Shown: piece after piece, positions 1 through 8,674 of the stretch | How the letters are laid out: each line of letters begins with the position of its first letter | How positions within the stretch are numbered: position 1 is the first letter of the stretch | From: Paenibacillus_V sp046244365 | GTDB lineage: Bacteria; Bacillota; Bacilli; Paenibacillales; NBRC-103111 | Length of the DNA: 64,000 bases | Direction of reading: 5' to 3' | NCBI RefSeq assembly: GCF_046244365.1 | Contig: NZ_CP176395.1 | Location: 4,464,001 to 4,528,000 of the forward strand | Notes under the pieces: generated by a model | What the model was told of the DNA's origin: nothing | The model's input: only the letters and a program-made list of their open reading frames with translations | Databases searched by the model: none | Program-made: the position numbers and the translations under genes

Positions 1-517
1 AAGCAAGACGAGGGTTCTTCGACTTCGAAGTAACTCCGGCCGCGCCCATATAGATCATGTTCGACTGATTGCCTCCCTGCATCTTAGGCAGACCAACCAC
101 CCCGAACTTGTCGTCGATCTTGTGATAGATCAAATCGCCGGTAAACCACATAAATCCGAAGATCATCGCAAAACCCTCATGAAGATGTCCTGCTACGGAA
201 GGCTCGTCCGGCTTTCGGATAATCGCGTGTACACGGTACGCGTCAATCACTTTGCGGAACGCCTCAATGGTCGCCGGACTATCGACATACCCCCTAGCAG
301 TTGATCCATTCGGAGACAGATAGCTTCCGCCATTGCGAAAAATAAACGGCTCATACCACTCGATATCTACGCCGATGCCAAAGCCGAACTGCGAAGCGAC
401 ACCATGCTCATCGCGGATTGTCAATTTTTTACCCATCTCGATAAAATCGTCCCATGTTAAATCCTCGGTCGGATACGCCAGTCCGGCACGATCAAACATC
501 TCTTTATTATAGACATT
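1..517 (-). pseudogene. Sugar ABC transporter solute-binding protein, 5'-truncated and running off the window
   Basis: The minus strand is open from position 517 to the window edge and reads like the middle of an extracellular sugar-binding protein of the SBP_bac_1 type (YNKEMFDRAGL, then a GVDIEWYEPFIFRNGG stretch). Two consecutive TAA codons lie immediately upstream, at 518-523, where the N-terminal half should be. The gene therefore lacks its signal peptide and first lobe. The break is next to the promoter of the plus-strand metal transporter operon, so insertion or deletion at this junction probably destroyed it. The 3' end is outside the window. Confidence 0.7.
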
Positions 518-558
518 TTATTACAAACTATGATGGACGAATGAAATACAAGTATGTA

Positions 559-587
559 TTGACGCTTCCCCATATTGTGGGTATAAT
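559..587 (+). promoter_or_regulatory. Sigma-A promoter of the cnt-like operon
   Basis: TTGACG at 559-564 and a perfect TATAAT at 582-587 are separated by 17 bp. Transcription would start near 594, just before the Zur-like operator and about 75 bases before the first gene. The strength of the match suggests a gene tightly controlled by a repressor. Confidence 0.8.
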
Positions 588-599
588 TTTTTCAGTTAT

Positions 600-620
600 A
601 AATAGTAATAATTACGTATT
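600..620 (+). promoter_or_regulatory. Zur-box-like operator
   Basis: TAGTAATAATTACGT at 603-617 matches 12 of the 14 defined positions of the Bacillus Zur core TCGTAATNATTACGA, and AAA and ATT flank it as in the extended site. It lies just downstream of the predicted transcription start, where zinc-loaded Zur would block initiation or elongation. The match is seen in the sequence; binding is inferred from the known consensus. Confidence 0.75.
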
Positions 621-670
621 AAGTTGGAGCAAGGCCAGATTCCATCAAAACCCATACAGGAGGATTTGAC

Positions 671-2278
671 ATGAAAAGAAATTTAGTTGCATTACTTTCT
701 GCACTGATGGCTGCCCTTGTATTGCTCGCAGGCTGCAGCGGCGGCAAAACAGGAAGCACGGAGGCATCGAACAAAGCACAGGAGCTGATCTATGCCACGG
801 CGAAAGATATCAATGACATGAATCCCCATCTGTATACAGGCTCTATGCCGGCACAAGGGATGGTGTACGAGTCATTGGTGGAGAACACGAAAGACGGCAT
901 CAAGCCGCTGCTGGCCGAATCCTGGGACATCTCCGCGGATGGTAAAACGTACACCTTTCATCTGAAAAAAGGTGTGACCTTTCATGACGGTGAACCGTTT
1001 AATGCGGAAGCGGTGAAAAAAAACATCGAAGCGATCCAAAGCAATGCAAGCAAGCATTCCTGGATCAAGCTGTCGACCAAGATCGTGAGCGTCAACGCAC
1101 TCGATGAACATACCGTCCAATTGGTGCTATCGGAACCGTACTACCCGACTTTGCTTGAATTGGCGATGACCAGGCCCTATGTATTCCTTTCGCCGAAAGA
1201 ATTCAGTAACGGGGGAACAAAGGATGGCGTAAAAGGCTATAGCGGCACAGGTCCCTATAAGCTCGCTGAACATAAAACGGATCAATATGCCATTTTTGAC
1301 GCCAATGAAAGCTATTGGGGCGGCGCGCCCAAAGTGAAAAAAATTACGGCGAAGGTGCTTCCCGCTGGCGAAACGACGTTGTTAGCGCTGCAAAAGGGAG
1401 AAATCAATTTCATCTTTACGGATGATCGCGGCACCGACAGCATCGATGTGGAAGCGATGAATCAACTGGCGGGTTCTAAAGATTACCAGATTGTCAGAAG
1501 CGAGCCGATGAATACGAAAATGCTCGTGGCCAATAGCAGCAAGGCGGGTAGTCCCGTACAGGAAACGGCTGTTCGCGAAGCGGTCTGGTATTCGATCGAT
1601 AGAGAAACGATTAGCAAGCAAATCTTTAACGGTACGGAGACGCCCGCCAATACCCTTTTCTCCTCTAACGTCAACTATGCCGATGTCGAGTTGAAAAAAC
1701 GGGGCTATGATTTGGAAACGGCGAAAAAGATATTGGAAAATGCGGGCTGGATTCTGGAAAACGGCAGCGAAGTCAGAACGAAAGCCGGAAACAAACTAGC
1801 CATGAAGCTTTACTACGACGCCAATTCCGCTTCGCAAAAAACGCAGTCCGAATTCATTCAAAGCAGCGTCAAAAAGATCGGGATCGGTCTGGAGCTTGTC
1901 GGCGAACAATCTTCTTATATCGCAAAAAGAAGATCTATGGGGGACTATGATTTGCTGTTTAACCAAACATGGGGGCTTGCGTACGATCCGCAAAGCACAA
2001 TAGCCGCCTTTACATCCGAATCTGCTTATTACCACACGACCAAAGGTATAGCGAGAGCAACCGAGCTGTATAAAAAAATAAATGAAGTGATGGTATCCTC
2101 AGATGAGAATGTACGAAAGTCGTTATTTACAGAAATTTTAAGGATCGTCCATGATGAAGCCGTCTTCATTCCCGTTACAAACGGAAGAGTCACGGTCGTC
2201 GCTCCAAAAAGCTTGCAAGGCATCTCCTTTAAACAAACGCAATTTGAGTTGCCGTTTGAGAACATGTATTTCAAATAA
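671..2278 (+). CDS. cntA: CntA-like metal-opine/nickel-peptide binding lipoprotein
   Basis: A 535-residue SBP_bac_5 (NikA/OppA) family lipoprotein. The N-terminus is a lipoprotein signal (MKRN, hydrophobic core, LAGC lipobox with Cys about residue 22), so it is anchored outside the membrane. An AGGAGG site lies 5-6 bases before the ATG. It is first in an operon with order binding protein, permease, permease, ATPase, ATPase, MFS, the same order as staphylopine cntABCDFE. With the Zur-like operator this favours uptake of zinc or nickel bound to an opine metallophore. Family membership is certain; the ligand is inferred, and a peptide or nickel-histidine ligand remains possible. Confidence 0.8.
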   Translation: MKRNLVALLSALMAALVLLAGCSGGKTGSTEASNKAQELIYATAKDINDMNPHLYTGSMPAQGMVYESLVENTKDGIKPLLAESWDISADGKTYTFHLKKGVTFHDGEPFNAEAVKKNIEAIQSNASKHSWIKLSTKIVSVNALDEHTVQLVLSEPYYPTLLELAMTRPYVFLSPKEFSNGGTKDGVKGYSGTGPYKLAEHKTDQYAIFDANESYWGGAPKVKKITAKVLPAGETTLLALQKGEINFIFTDDRGTDSIDVEAMNQLAGSKDYQIVRSEPMNTKMLVANSSKAGSPVQETAVREAVWYSIDRETISKQIFNGTETPANTLFSSNVNYADVELKKRGYDLETAKKILENAGWILENGSEVRTKAGNKLAMKLYYDANSASQKTQSEFIQSSVKKIGIGLELVGEQSSYIAKRRSMGDYDLLFNQTWGLAYDPQSTIAAFTSESAYYHTTKGIARATELYKKINEVMVSSDENVRKSLFTEILRIVHDEAVFIPVTNGRVTVVAPKSLQGISFKQTQFELPFENMYFK

Positions 2279-2308
2279 ATAAAAGGGGGTTTCCCCCTTT
2301 ATTTATTT
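2273..2308 (+). terminator. Intercistronic stem-loop between cntA and cntB
   Basis: Arms of about 16 bp (AAATAAAT..AAAGGGGG and CCCCCTTTATTTATTT) enclose a TTT loop, with one bulged A. The stem includes the cntA stop codon. It lies inside the operon, so it probably acts as a partial terminator or a 3' mRNA stabiliser that lets the binding protein exceed the membrane subunits. Confidence 0.75.
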
Positions 2309-2324
2309 GAGTAAGGAGATGGCT

Positions 2325-3257
2325 ATGGGCACTTATTTCATCAAAAGGGTATTGATATCGATTCCGTTGCTCGTGATGATTTCGTTTTTCGCGTTTGTCT
2401 TCAATCATTTGTCTCCTTTAGACCCGGCCGAGGTCGTTTTGCACGCACAAGGCGTGCCGAACATTACGGGTGAATTAATCGCCGAAACGAAGGCGGCGCT
2501 CGGGATGGACCAGCCCTTCCTGATTCGATATCTGAATTGGCTTATTTCCTGCTTGCAGCTTGATTTCGGCAACTCGTACGTCACGGGAAAACCGGTGTGG
2601 TCTTTGCTTGGCCCGGCTTTTCTCAATACGTTAAAGCTAACGCTGGTTTCCGTTATGGCCATTATTGTTTTTTCCATTTCGCTTGGTGTCATTTGCGCGT
2701 TAAGAGAAGGAAAAATGCTGGACAAATCGATCAGAGGCGTTTCCTTTTTTCTGACCTCCATGCCCCCCTACTGGCTTGCAGCGCTGATGGTCTGGTATTT
2801 TTCCGTAAAGCTGGACTTGCTGCCGACAAGCGGGATGGACTCTTACCGAAGCTACGTTTTGCCGGTTACGGTCATCACAATCAGCTATACCGGCGTTTAC
2901 TTTAGAATCATCAGAAGCTCCATGCTCAGCAACCTGAATGAAGACTATGTGCTGTACGGCAGAGCTTGCGGCTTGCCGGAGAAGAACATCACGCTGCACC
3001 TATTAAGGAATTCGCTGCAGGTAGCCATTTCGATGTTTGGCATGGCGATTCCCATTATTTTGGGAAGTACGGTCGTCGTAGAAAACTTGTTCGCATGGCC
3101 CGGGCTAGGATCGCTTAGCGTAAAATCCATCTTAAGCCGGGATTTTCCGATCATCCAGGCGTATGTCCTTGTGCTGGCAGCAGCCTTTGTCCTTTTTAAT
3201 ACCGTTTCTGACATTCTCAATGCTGCGGTGAACCCCAAGTTAAGGAATGATCTTTAA
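2325..3257 (+). CDS. cntB: CntB-like ABC transporter permease
   Basis: A DppB/NikB-type inner-membrane permease of about 310 residues with six predicted membrane segments and a C-terminal EAA-type region (GRACGLPEKNITLHLLRNSL) that docks the ATPases. AAGGAG at 2313-2318 is ideally spaced for the ATG at 2325; the earlier TTG at 2307 and ATG at 2319 are too close to it. It is directly abutted by the second permease and pairs with it to form the channel of the metal-opine importer. Confidence 0.82.
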   Translation: MGTYFIKRVLISIPLLVMISFFAFVFNHLSPLDPAEVVLHAQGVPNITGELIAETKAALGMDQPFLIRYLNWLISCLQLDFGNSYVTGKPVWSLLGPAFLNTLKLTLVSVMAIIVFSISLGVICALREGKMLDKSIRGVSFFLTSMPPYWLAALMVWYFSVKLDLLPTSGMDSYRSYVLPVTVITISYTGVYFRIIRSSMLSNLNEDYVLYGRACGLPEKNITLHLLRNSLQVAISMFGMAIPIILGSTVVVENLFAWPGLGSLSVKSILSRDFPIIQAYVLVLAAAFVLFNTVSDILNAAVNPKLRNDL

Positions 3258-4151
3258 ATGAAACTGCTAAAACAAGTATGGAAAGATAAGTTGGCGGTCC
3301 TGTCCTTTTTCATTGTCGCAGGCACCCTTGTTGCCTGGATCTTCGCCCCATTCCTTGCGCCGCATGACCCCGAAGAGGTCCATATGGAGCTTCGATTTGC
3401 AGCGTCATCTTGGGAATATTGGTTAGGCAACGATCATCTGGGGAGATGCATATTATCCCGAATCATTTATGGTATTCGTCCCAGCGTGCTCTGGGTACTG
3501 GTTGCATTGTCCATATCGGTGGGGATTGGAGCGCTTCTGGGCTTTATTGCAGGCTACTTCAGAGGAAAAACGGATGCCTTCTTGATGAGGGTCTGCGATT
3601 GCATGCTTTCTTTCCCGGGATATGTAATGACCTTGGCGGTAACCGGCATTCTGGGCGTAGGTCTCGAGAATATTTTAATCGCGTTCGCATTGATGAAATG
3701 GGCGTGGTTTGCCCGCATCATTAGAACGTCTGTCATGCAGTATGCGGACTCCGAATATGTGAAATTCGCCAAAACGATCGGTGCCAGCAATATACGCATT
3801 ATGGCGAAGCACATCGTTCCCGTTGCGCTTCCGGATATTGCCGTCGTCTCCAGCAGTTCTTTCGGTTCCATGATTTTGCAAATCTCAGGCTTCTCCTTCC
3901 TCGGACTAGGCATTCAAGCACCAAATGCGGAATGGGGCATGATGCTGAATGAGGCGCGATCCGTCATGTTCTCCAAGCCGGAGATTATGCTGGCTCCCGG
4001 TATCGCTATCATCCTTGTCGTATCGGCCGTCAACTTTTTGTCCGATGCGCTTCAGGTAGCTTTAGATCCGAAATTAATGACTTCCCGGCGCAAGCTGCAG
4101 GTCCAAACGGTTGCCGCGACCGCGAAGCTTCAGGGGAAAGAGGTGGCCTAA
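3258..4151 (+). CDS. cntC: CntC-like ABC transporter permease
   Basis: A DppC/NikC-type permease of 297 residues. It has an N-terminal membrane helix followed by the short periplasmic DPP_C-type segment (FLAPHDPEEV), then five helices and the cytoplasmic coupling loop (AKTIGASNIRIMAKHIVPVALPD). Its ATG follows the cntB stop without a gap, so the two subunits are translationally coupled. The start overlaps no other gene. It forms the transmembrane heterodimer with the preceding permease. Confidence 0.82.
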   Translation: MKLLKQVWKDKLAVLSFFIVAGTLVAWIFAPFLAPHDPEEVHMELRFAASSWEYWLGNDHLGRCILSRIIYGIRPSVLWVLVALSISVGIGALLGFIAGYFRGKTDAFLMRVCDCMLSFPGYVMTLAVTGILGVGLENILIAFALMKWAWFARIIRTSVMQYADSEYVKFAKTIGASNIRIMAKHIVPVALPDIAVVSSSSFGSMILQISGFSFLGLGIQAPNAEWGMMLNEARSVMFSKPEIMLAPGIAIILVVSAVNFLSDALQVALDPKLMTSRRKLQVQTVAATAKLQGKEVA

Positions 4152-4158
4152 TTCGTCT

Positions 4159-4980
4159 ATGAACAGCCTGGAAGTGTCAAATTTGAAAGTATGGGATAGC
4201 CGTATGGGCACCGTGATCATCCCGAACAGTTCCTTTCACGTCAAGCAAGGGAGCTGTCTGGCCATTGTTGGAGAAAGCGGAAGTGGAAAGTCTCTGACCT
4301 GCAGGGCCATTATGAGACTGAATAAAGCCGGGCTCCGCCAATCCGGCGACATTCTGCTTGGCGGAGTCAACCTGACCGAGCTTCCCGAAAAAGAAATGAG
4401 GAAAAAAAGAGGAAAACAGCTCTGCTTGATTGTTCAAAACGGCATGCGCGCCTTTGATCCCTCTTGTGTAGTCGGGGTTCATTTAAAGGAAACGCTTGCC
4501 CGGCACTTCGGTTGGAGCCGCGAAGATATCACCGCAAGGATGAAAACGGCGATGGAAAGCGTAATGCTGAAGGACCCGATCGCCGTCATGAACAGTTATC
4601 CGCACCAGTTGTCGGGCGGCATGCTGCAGCGGGTGATGATCGCGCTGGCCATTGTGCTGGAGCCCGACGTGGTGATCGCCGATGAACCGACGACGGCGCT
4701 TGATACCGTTTCACAATACGAAGTCGTCGAACAGTTTGTGCAATTGCGGGCAAGAATGGGCTGCTCCATGATCTTTGTTTCTCACGATCTGGGCGTTGTC
4801 AAACGCATCTCGGATGAGGTGCTGGTCATGAAGGACGGGGAAATCGTGGAAAGCGGAACGACCCGGGACATCTTCTCCGAAGCTCGGCATGAATATACCC
4901 GCTATTTAGTATCGGCAAAGCAGGCGTTAAACCGCCATTTTAACAATATCATGGGAGGCGTTAGCATTGTTGACCGTTGA
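4159..4980 (+). CDS. cntD: CntD-like ABC transporter ATP-binding protein
   Basis: An OppD/NikD-type ATPase of about 273 residues. Walker A is GESGSGKS, the signature is LSGGMLQR, Walker B is VVIADEPTTALD, and the switch His is in SHDLGVV. I start at the ATG at 4159 because the upstream in-frame ATG at 4111 lies inside cntC and adds a basic extension that the family lacks. GAGGTGG precedes it. It overlaps the next ATPase gene by about 14 bases. It energises the importer together with CntF. Confidence 0.82.
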   Translation: MNSLEVSNLKVWDSRMGTVIIPNSSFHVKQGSCLAIVGESGSGKSLTCRAIMRLNKAGLRQSGDILLGGVNLTELPEKEMRKKRGKQLCLIVQNGMRAFDPSCVVGVHLKETLARHFGWSREDITARMKTAMESVMLKDPIAVMNSYPHQLSGGMLQRVMIALAIVLEPDVVIADEPTTALDTVSQYEVVEQFVQLRARMGCSMIFVSHDLGVVKRISDEVLVMKDGEIVESGTTRDIFSEARHEYTRYLVSAKQALNRHFNNIMGGVSIVDR

Positions 4981-5710
4981 CCGTGTCGATAAATCGTACA
5001 GGACAGGCGGATTGTTTTTCGGGAAACGGAAGCAGGTGCTTACAAACATTAGCATCGAGTGGAAACAAGGAGAATGTCTCGGCATTATCGGAGAAAGCGG
5101 AAGCGGCAAATCCACATTGGGACGATTGCTGCTGGGAATCGAAAAGCCGGATCGAGGAAGCATTTTATGGGAGGGAAAGCCCGCAGAAGATCGAAGAGCG
5201 AGACTTGGAAGCATAAGCGCCGTATTCCAGGACTACACCTCCTCTATCAATCCGTTTTATACCGTGGAGAAGGCGCTGATGGAGCCATTGAAGCTGCATA
5301 AAAAACTTCAAGAGGATCATCATCACAAAATGGATCTGCTGCTGCGACAAGTCGGACTGGACCCGTCGTATCGAAAAAAATACCCGCATGAGTTGTCCGG
5401 CGGGGAAGCTCAGAGGGTGTGCATTGCGAGAGCCGTTTCAACGGAACCGCGATGCATTTTATTGGATGAAGCCATCAGCTCCCTCGATGGATCTGTCCAA
5501 ATCCAGGTGCTTGAATTGCTGAAAAGCTTGAGAACCATGTACAACATGGGCTATATCTTCATCACCCACGATATGCAGGCCGCTGCCTATATTTGTGACA
5601 GAGTGATGATTATCAGAAGTGGCCAAATTGAGGAAATCGTCAACATTGAACAATTAAAGGACGTTCAATCCCCGTATGCAAGGAAATTGCTACACATGGT
5701 CATGGCTTAA
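4967..5710 (+). CDS. cntF: CntF-like ABC transporter ATP-binding protein
   Basis: An OppF/NikE-type ATPase of about 247 residues, close to the length of staphylococcal CntF. Walker A is GESGSGKS, signature LSGGEAQR, Walker B CILLDEAISSLD, switch His ITHDMQ. It starts at one of two consecutive TTG codons (4967 or 4970) preceded by GGGAGG. The start overlaps the end of cntD, which suggests coupled translation of a 1:1 ATPase pair. Confidence 0.8.
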   Translation: MLTVDRVDKSYRTGGLFFGKRKQVLTNISIEWKQGECLGIIGESGSGKSTLGRLLLGIEKPDRGSILWEGKPAEDRRARLGSISAVFQDYTSSINPFYTVEKALMEPLKLHKKLQEDHHHKMDLLLRQVGLDPSYRKKYPHELSGGEAQRVCIARAVSTEPRCILLDEAISSLDGSVQIQVLELLKSLRTMYNMGYIFITHDMQAAAYICDRVMIIRSGQIEEIVNIEQLKDVQSPYARKLLHMVMA

Positions 5711-5761
5711 CCATATGACCAAAAAGAGCTATCAAGAAAATTGGAGAAAGGAGCAAGCGTT

Positions 5762-6949
5762 TTGAGAGGAGCATTGTCATGGCCTTTTCTGAGGCTATAT
5801 TTATTGACGTTTTTATATTTTAGCGCGAATGCGATACTGAATGTCATTATTCCTTTGAAGGGCGAATCGCTGGGGGCTACCAATACGACAATCGGCATAA
5901 TCATGGGGGCGTATTTATTTACTACGATGCTTTTTCGCCCGTGGGCAGGCCTTATGATCCAAAAAAATGGGCCCATTCAGGTGTTGCGCACGATTCTTGT
6001 GATCAATGGACTGGCTCTCCTTCTCTACACGTTTACCGGATTGGGGGGCTTTTTCGTTGCCCGTTTCCTACAAGGGGTGTGCACCGCTTTTTTCTCAATG
6101 GCCTTGCAGCTCGGCATTATCGACGCATTGCCGGACAAGGACCGTTCACAAGGCATTTCGATGTATTCACTCTGCGCTTCCATGCCGGGCATCATCGGTC
6201 CCCTGCTGGCTTTGGGCATGTGGCAGGCAGGAGAGATGCACGTTTTTACAACGGCGATGATCGCCATCGCCATCCTTACGGGAGTCGCGGGATATAGCGT
6301 CAAAATCGAAAAAAAAATGGACGAGCCTGCTGCCGGTCAGACAAACCAGGTCGAGGCGATGTTGCTGTCCTTCGGCCAGTTAGTGAAAAACCCGCATTTA
6401 TTCAAATGCAGCGTCCTGTTGCTGACCGCATCTCTTGTATTTGGAGCGGTGACAACCTTTATCCCGCTGTACGCAGCTCAAATCCAAAGCGGCAATGCCG
6501 CCATTTATCTTATGCTTCAGGCGGGGACTGTCGTACTGGCGCGCTTTCTCTTCAGAAAGAAAATCCCTTCCGACGGCAAATGGCATTCCTTTTTTATTAT
6601 GGGAATTATGCTCACACTTGCAACAGCCACACTAAGCGTGAGCTTCTCTATAGCAGGCGGAATTGCCTTTTTCTATGCGGGGGCGGTATTGATGGGGATC
6701 GCTCAAGCACTTCTCTATCCTACGTTAACGACGTATTTGACTTTTGTATTGCCGCAGGCAAGCCGCAATATGTTGGTTGGTTTGTTCATTGCCATGGCAG
6801 ACCTGGGGGTTTCACTGGGCGGAGTCATTATGGGCCCGATAGCGGACCTTTCCTCTTATTCGTTCATGTACATGATTTGCGCGATCCTAGGCGTGTCGAT
6901 GATCTTTTTTGCTTATGATCGACACCAACGATTTGTCGGATCGAGATAA
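5762..6949 (+). CDS. cntE: CntE-like MFS transporter
   Basis: A 12-helix major facilitator of about 395 residues with the motif-A-like segment GAYLFTTMLFRPWAG between helices 2 and 3. The TTG at 5762 is preferred because AAAGGAG at 5748-5754 is well spaced from it; the 5741 start lies upstream of this site. In staphylopine and pseudopaline loci an MFS or EamA exporter secretes the newly made opine; here it closes the importer operon in the same position as cntE. No opine synthase is present in the window, so the export substrate is inferred. Confidence 0.72.
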   Translation: MRGALSWPFLRLYLLTFLYFSANAILNVIIPLKGESLGATNTTIGIIMGAYLFTTMLFRPWAGLMIQKNGPIQVLRTILVINGLALLLYTFTGLGGFFVARFLQGVCTAFFSMALQLGIIDALPDKDRSQGISMYSLCASMPGIIGPLLALGMWQAGEMHVFTTAMIAIAILTGVAGYSVKIEKKMDEPAAGQTNQVEAMLLSFGQLVKNPHLFKCSVLLLTASLVFGAVTTFIPLYAAQIQSGNAAIYLMLQAGTVVLARFLFRKKIPSDGKWHSFFIMGIMLTLATATLSVSFSIAGGIAFFYAGAVLMGIAQALLYPTLTTYLTFVLPQASRNMLVGLFIAMADLGVSLGGVIMGPIADLSSYSFMYMICAILGVSMIFFAYDRHQRFVGSR

Positions 6950-7002
6950 AACCTCCCGACTTGCACTTTCAGTCTAATACCTCTTAAGTGGAGGAAGGTT
7001 TT

Positions 7003-7356
7003 ATGGAAATCGTACAGTCGGTCGATTTGTTTTCGAATAATTTCCTAGGCAAAAAAATCGAACTTAGCGGATTCGTATACCGTGAAAATGATATGAAACC
7101 GGAGCAATTCGTCATCGCCCGTTTCGGCGTCTCCTGCTGCTCTGCCGATGCCTCTCCATTCGGCGTCATGGTTGAGTCGGCGATGGCCATAAACTTGCCC
7201 AAAGACTCCTGGGTCAAAATTAAGGGGATCATTGGCAAAACGACTTATAATCAAAATGAGATCATGAAGATCGATGCCCAATCGGTGGCGAAAATCAAGG
7301 CGCCGAATTCGCCTTATGTTTATCCGAATCCCGACTTCTATGATACTTATGAATAA
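7003..7356 (+). CDS. YcgQ-type (DUF1980) C-terminal domain protein
   Basis: A soluble 117-residue protein that resembles the C-terminal domain of DUF1980/TIGR03943 proteins such as YcgQ. It contains the family hallmark ARFGVSCCSADASP with paired cysteines, and an OB-like KIKGIIGKTTYNQ segment. The family usually carries N-terminal membrane helices, and these are missing. GGAGGAAGG lies just before the ATG. YcgQ and its permease partner YcgR belong to the Zur regulon of Bacillus subtilis, which fits the zinc theme of the operon. It may be a stand-alone domain or a truncated gene. Confidence 0.65.
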   Translation: MEIVQSVDLFSNNFLGKKIELSGFVYRENDMKPEQFVIARFGVSCCSADASPFGVMVESAMAINLPKDSWVKIKGIIGKTTYNQNEIMKIDAQSVAKIKAPNSPYVYPNPDFYDTYE

Positions 7357-7370
7357 GGTAAGGGGTTACG

Positions 7371-7949
7371 ATGAACAAAACTATGATTGCCCTATTTATG
7401 TCGGTCGCGGTTCTATTGGGCGGTTGCACAAAAAACACATCCGCCTCAACCAAGTCCCCAGCGCCCTCTCCTTCTGCCCTGTCTGCCGCCAGTCCGATTC
7501 CTGAAGCGACGACGCAGGCAGAATCAGATACGGCGAAGATTCAAACAGTAACGGATCCCGACAGCATAACCGTGCTGGTTAATAAACACTTTGCACTTCC
7601 AGGTGATTATAAACCGATAGACATGGTTTTTCCCGATGTTCCTTTCCTATTCAAGGAGAAAATCGAAAAACGCGAATTGCGGCAAGAGGCGGCTCATGCC
7701 CTGGAAGGATTGTTCTCCGCAGCAAATAAAGACGGTGTAAAGCTCGCAGGGGTTTCTGCATACCGGTCCTTTGCTACGCAAAAAGTGCTGTTTGCACACT
7801 ACGCAGAACAAAGCGGCACGGCCAATGCCACAACCTACAGTGCCGCGCCGGGAACTAGCGAACACGAAACGGGGCTTGCCATTGATATTTCCGGCAGCGA
7901 CGGTAAATGTGCGGCGCAAGATTGTTTCTCCGATACCAACCGAACCTAA
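7371..7949 (+). pseudogene. VanY-type D-Ala-D-Ala carboxypeptidase lipoprotein, 3'-truncated
   Basis: The N-terminus is a lipoprotein signal (LLGGC at about residues 15-19) with a Ser/Ala/Pro-rich linker. It is followed by a VanY/LAS metallopeptidase domain: SAYRSFATQ and the zinc motif SEHETGLAIDIS. Similarity stops after DCFSDT at about 7930, where an unrelated NRT tail and a stop follow. The second half, with the catalytic Glu and third zinc ligand (ExxHxR-like), is absent, so the protein is unlikely to be active. The break marks the left border of the accessory array. Confidence 0.7.
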
Positions 7950-8024
7950 TTTAGTTACGGTTCTCCTCAAGACACGTCACTGACTGGTAAAGCAAGAGAG
8001 TGCTTATTAGAGTAAGTTCTAGCA

Positions 8025-8462
8025 TCAAATATTTATTGACATATAGTTCTTTCCTTCAACAAAACCAAGACTTTCATACATCGGTTTAGCCATATCAGAC
8101 GAATGTAGCAGGATCTTTCCAATTCCTTGTGCCTTCAAATCGTCTATTGCTTCAGTAATAAGTTTGGATACAATACCCTGACGACGATAAACCGGAATTG
8201 TGAAAACATTAGTCATGTATGCAACTAATCCAGAAGGATTTTCAAATCGTGGTGCAAATCGACATATGCAAAAACATACTGTTGATACAACGACTCCGTC
8301 ATCATCAGCAACCCATACAACGAGTGACTTGTCTGAAAAGGAGGAATTGAAGTAGTTTCTAAAAGCTTCATCCATACTACTGTTGTCCTCATGATCTAGC
8401 AATATCTTACGAAATTTAATTAACTGTGGTATATCATTTGAAATTGCTTTTCGAAACAGCAC
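8025..8462 (-). CDS. GNAT-family N-acetyltransferase
   Basis: A typical 145-residue GNAT acyltransferase (acetyl-CoA dependent; substrate unknown). The N-terminal RKAISNDIPQLIKFRK begins the fold, and the acetyl-CoA loop is VYRRQGIVSKLI, with a C-terminal MYESLGF. I choose the GTG at 8462, which follows AGGGGGAAG. An open frame continues upstream to 8639 but runs through the palindromic repeat and is not protein-like. It is the leftmost gene of the array. Confidence 0.8.
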   Translation of the reverse strand: MLFRKAISNDIPQLIKFRKILLDHEDNSSMDEAFRNYFNSSFSDKSLVVWVADDDGVVVSTVCFCICRFAPRFENPSGLVAYMTNVFTIPVYRRQGIVSKLITEAIDDLKAQGIGKILLHSSDMAKPMYESLGFVEGKNYMSINI

Positions 8463-8568
8463 GATTGACTTCCCCCTGTTCAAATATATATTTTCAAATA
8501 TTCTCCAACCTTCTCCAGTACAAACACATTTCTTAACATATTTGACGAAACAACATTCAAATCCTGCA

Positions 8569-8656
8569 CTAAACTGCCCGTTAGGTGAACAAAGGTAGCC
8601 GGTCATTCTGGCCGGCTGCCTTCGCGGTGACTTATTCAACTCTTGTTATCCGTTAG
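8569..8656 (-). repeat. attC-like palindromic repeat R1
   Basis: On the plus strand it starts CTAAACTGCCCGTTAGGTG, has stem arms AAGGTAGCCGG and CCGGCTGCCTT around a short loop, and ends TTCAACTCTTGTTATCCGTTAG. It begins 18 bases after the stop codon of the effector-binding-domain gene at 8675. Confidence 0.75.
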
Positions 8657-8674
8657 AGTGTAATGAGTGTGTCA

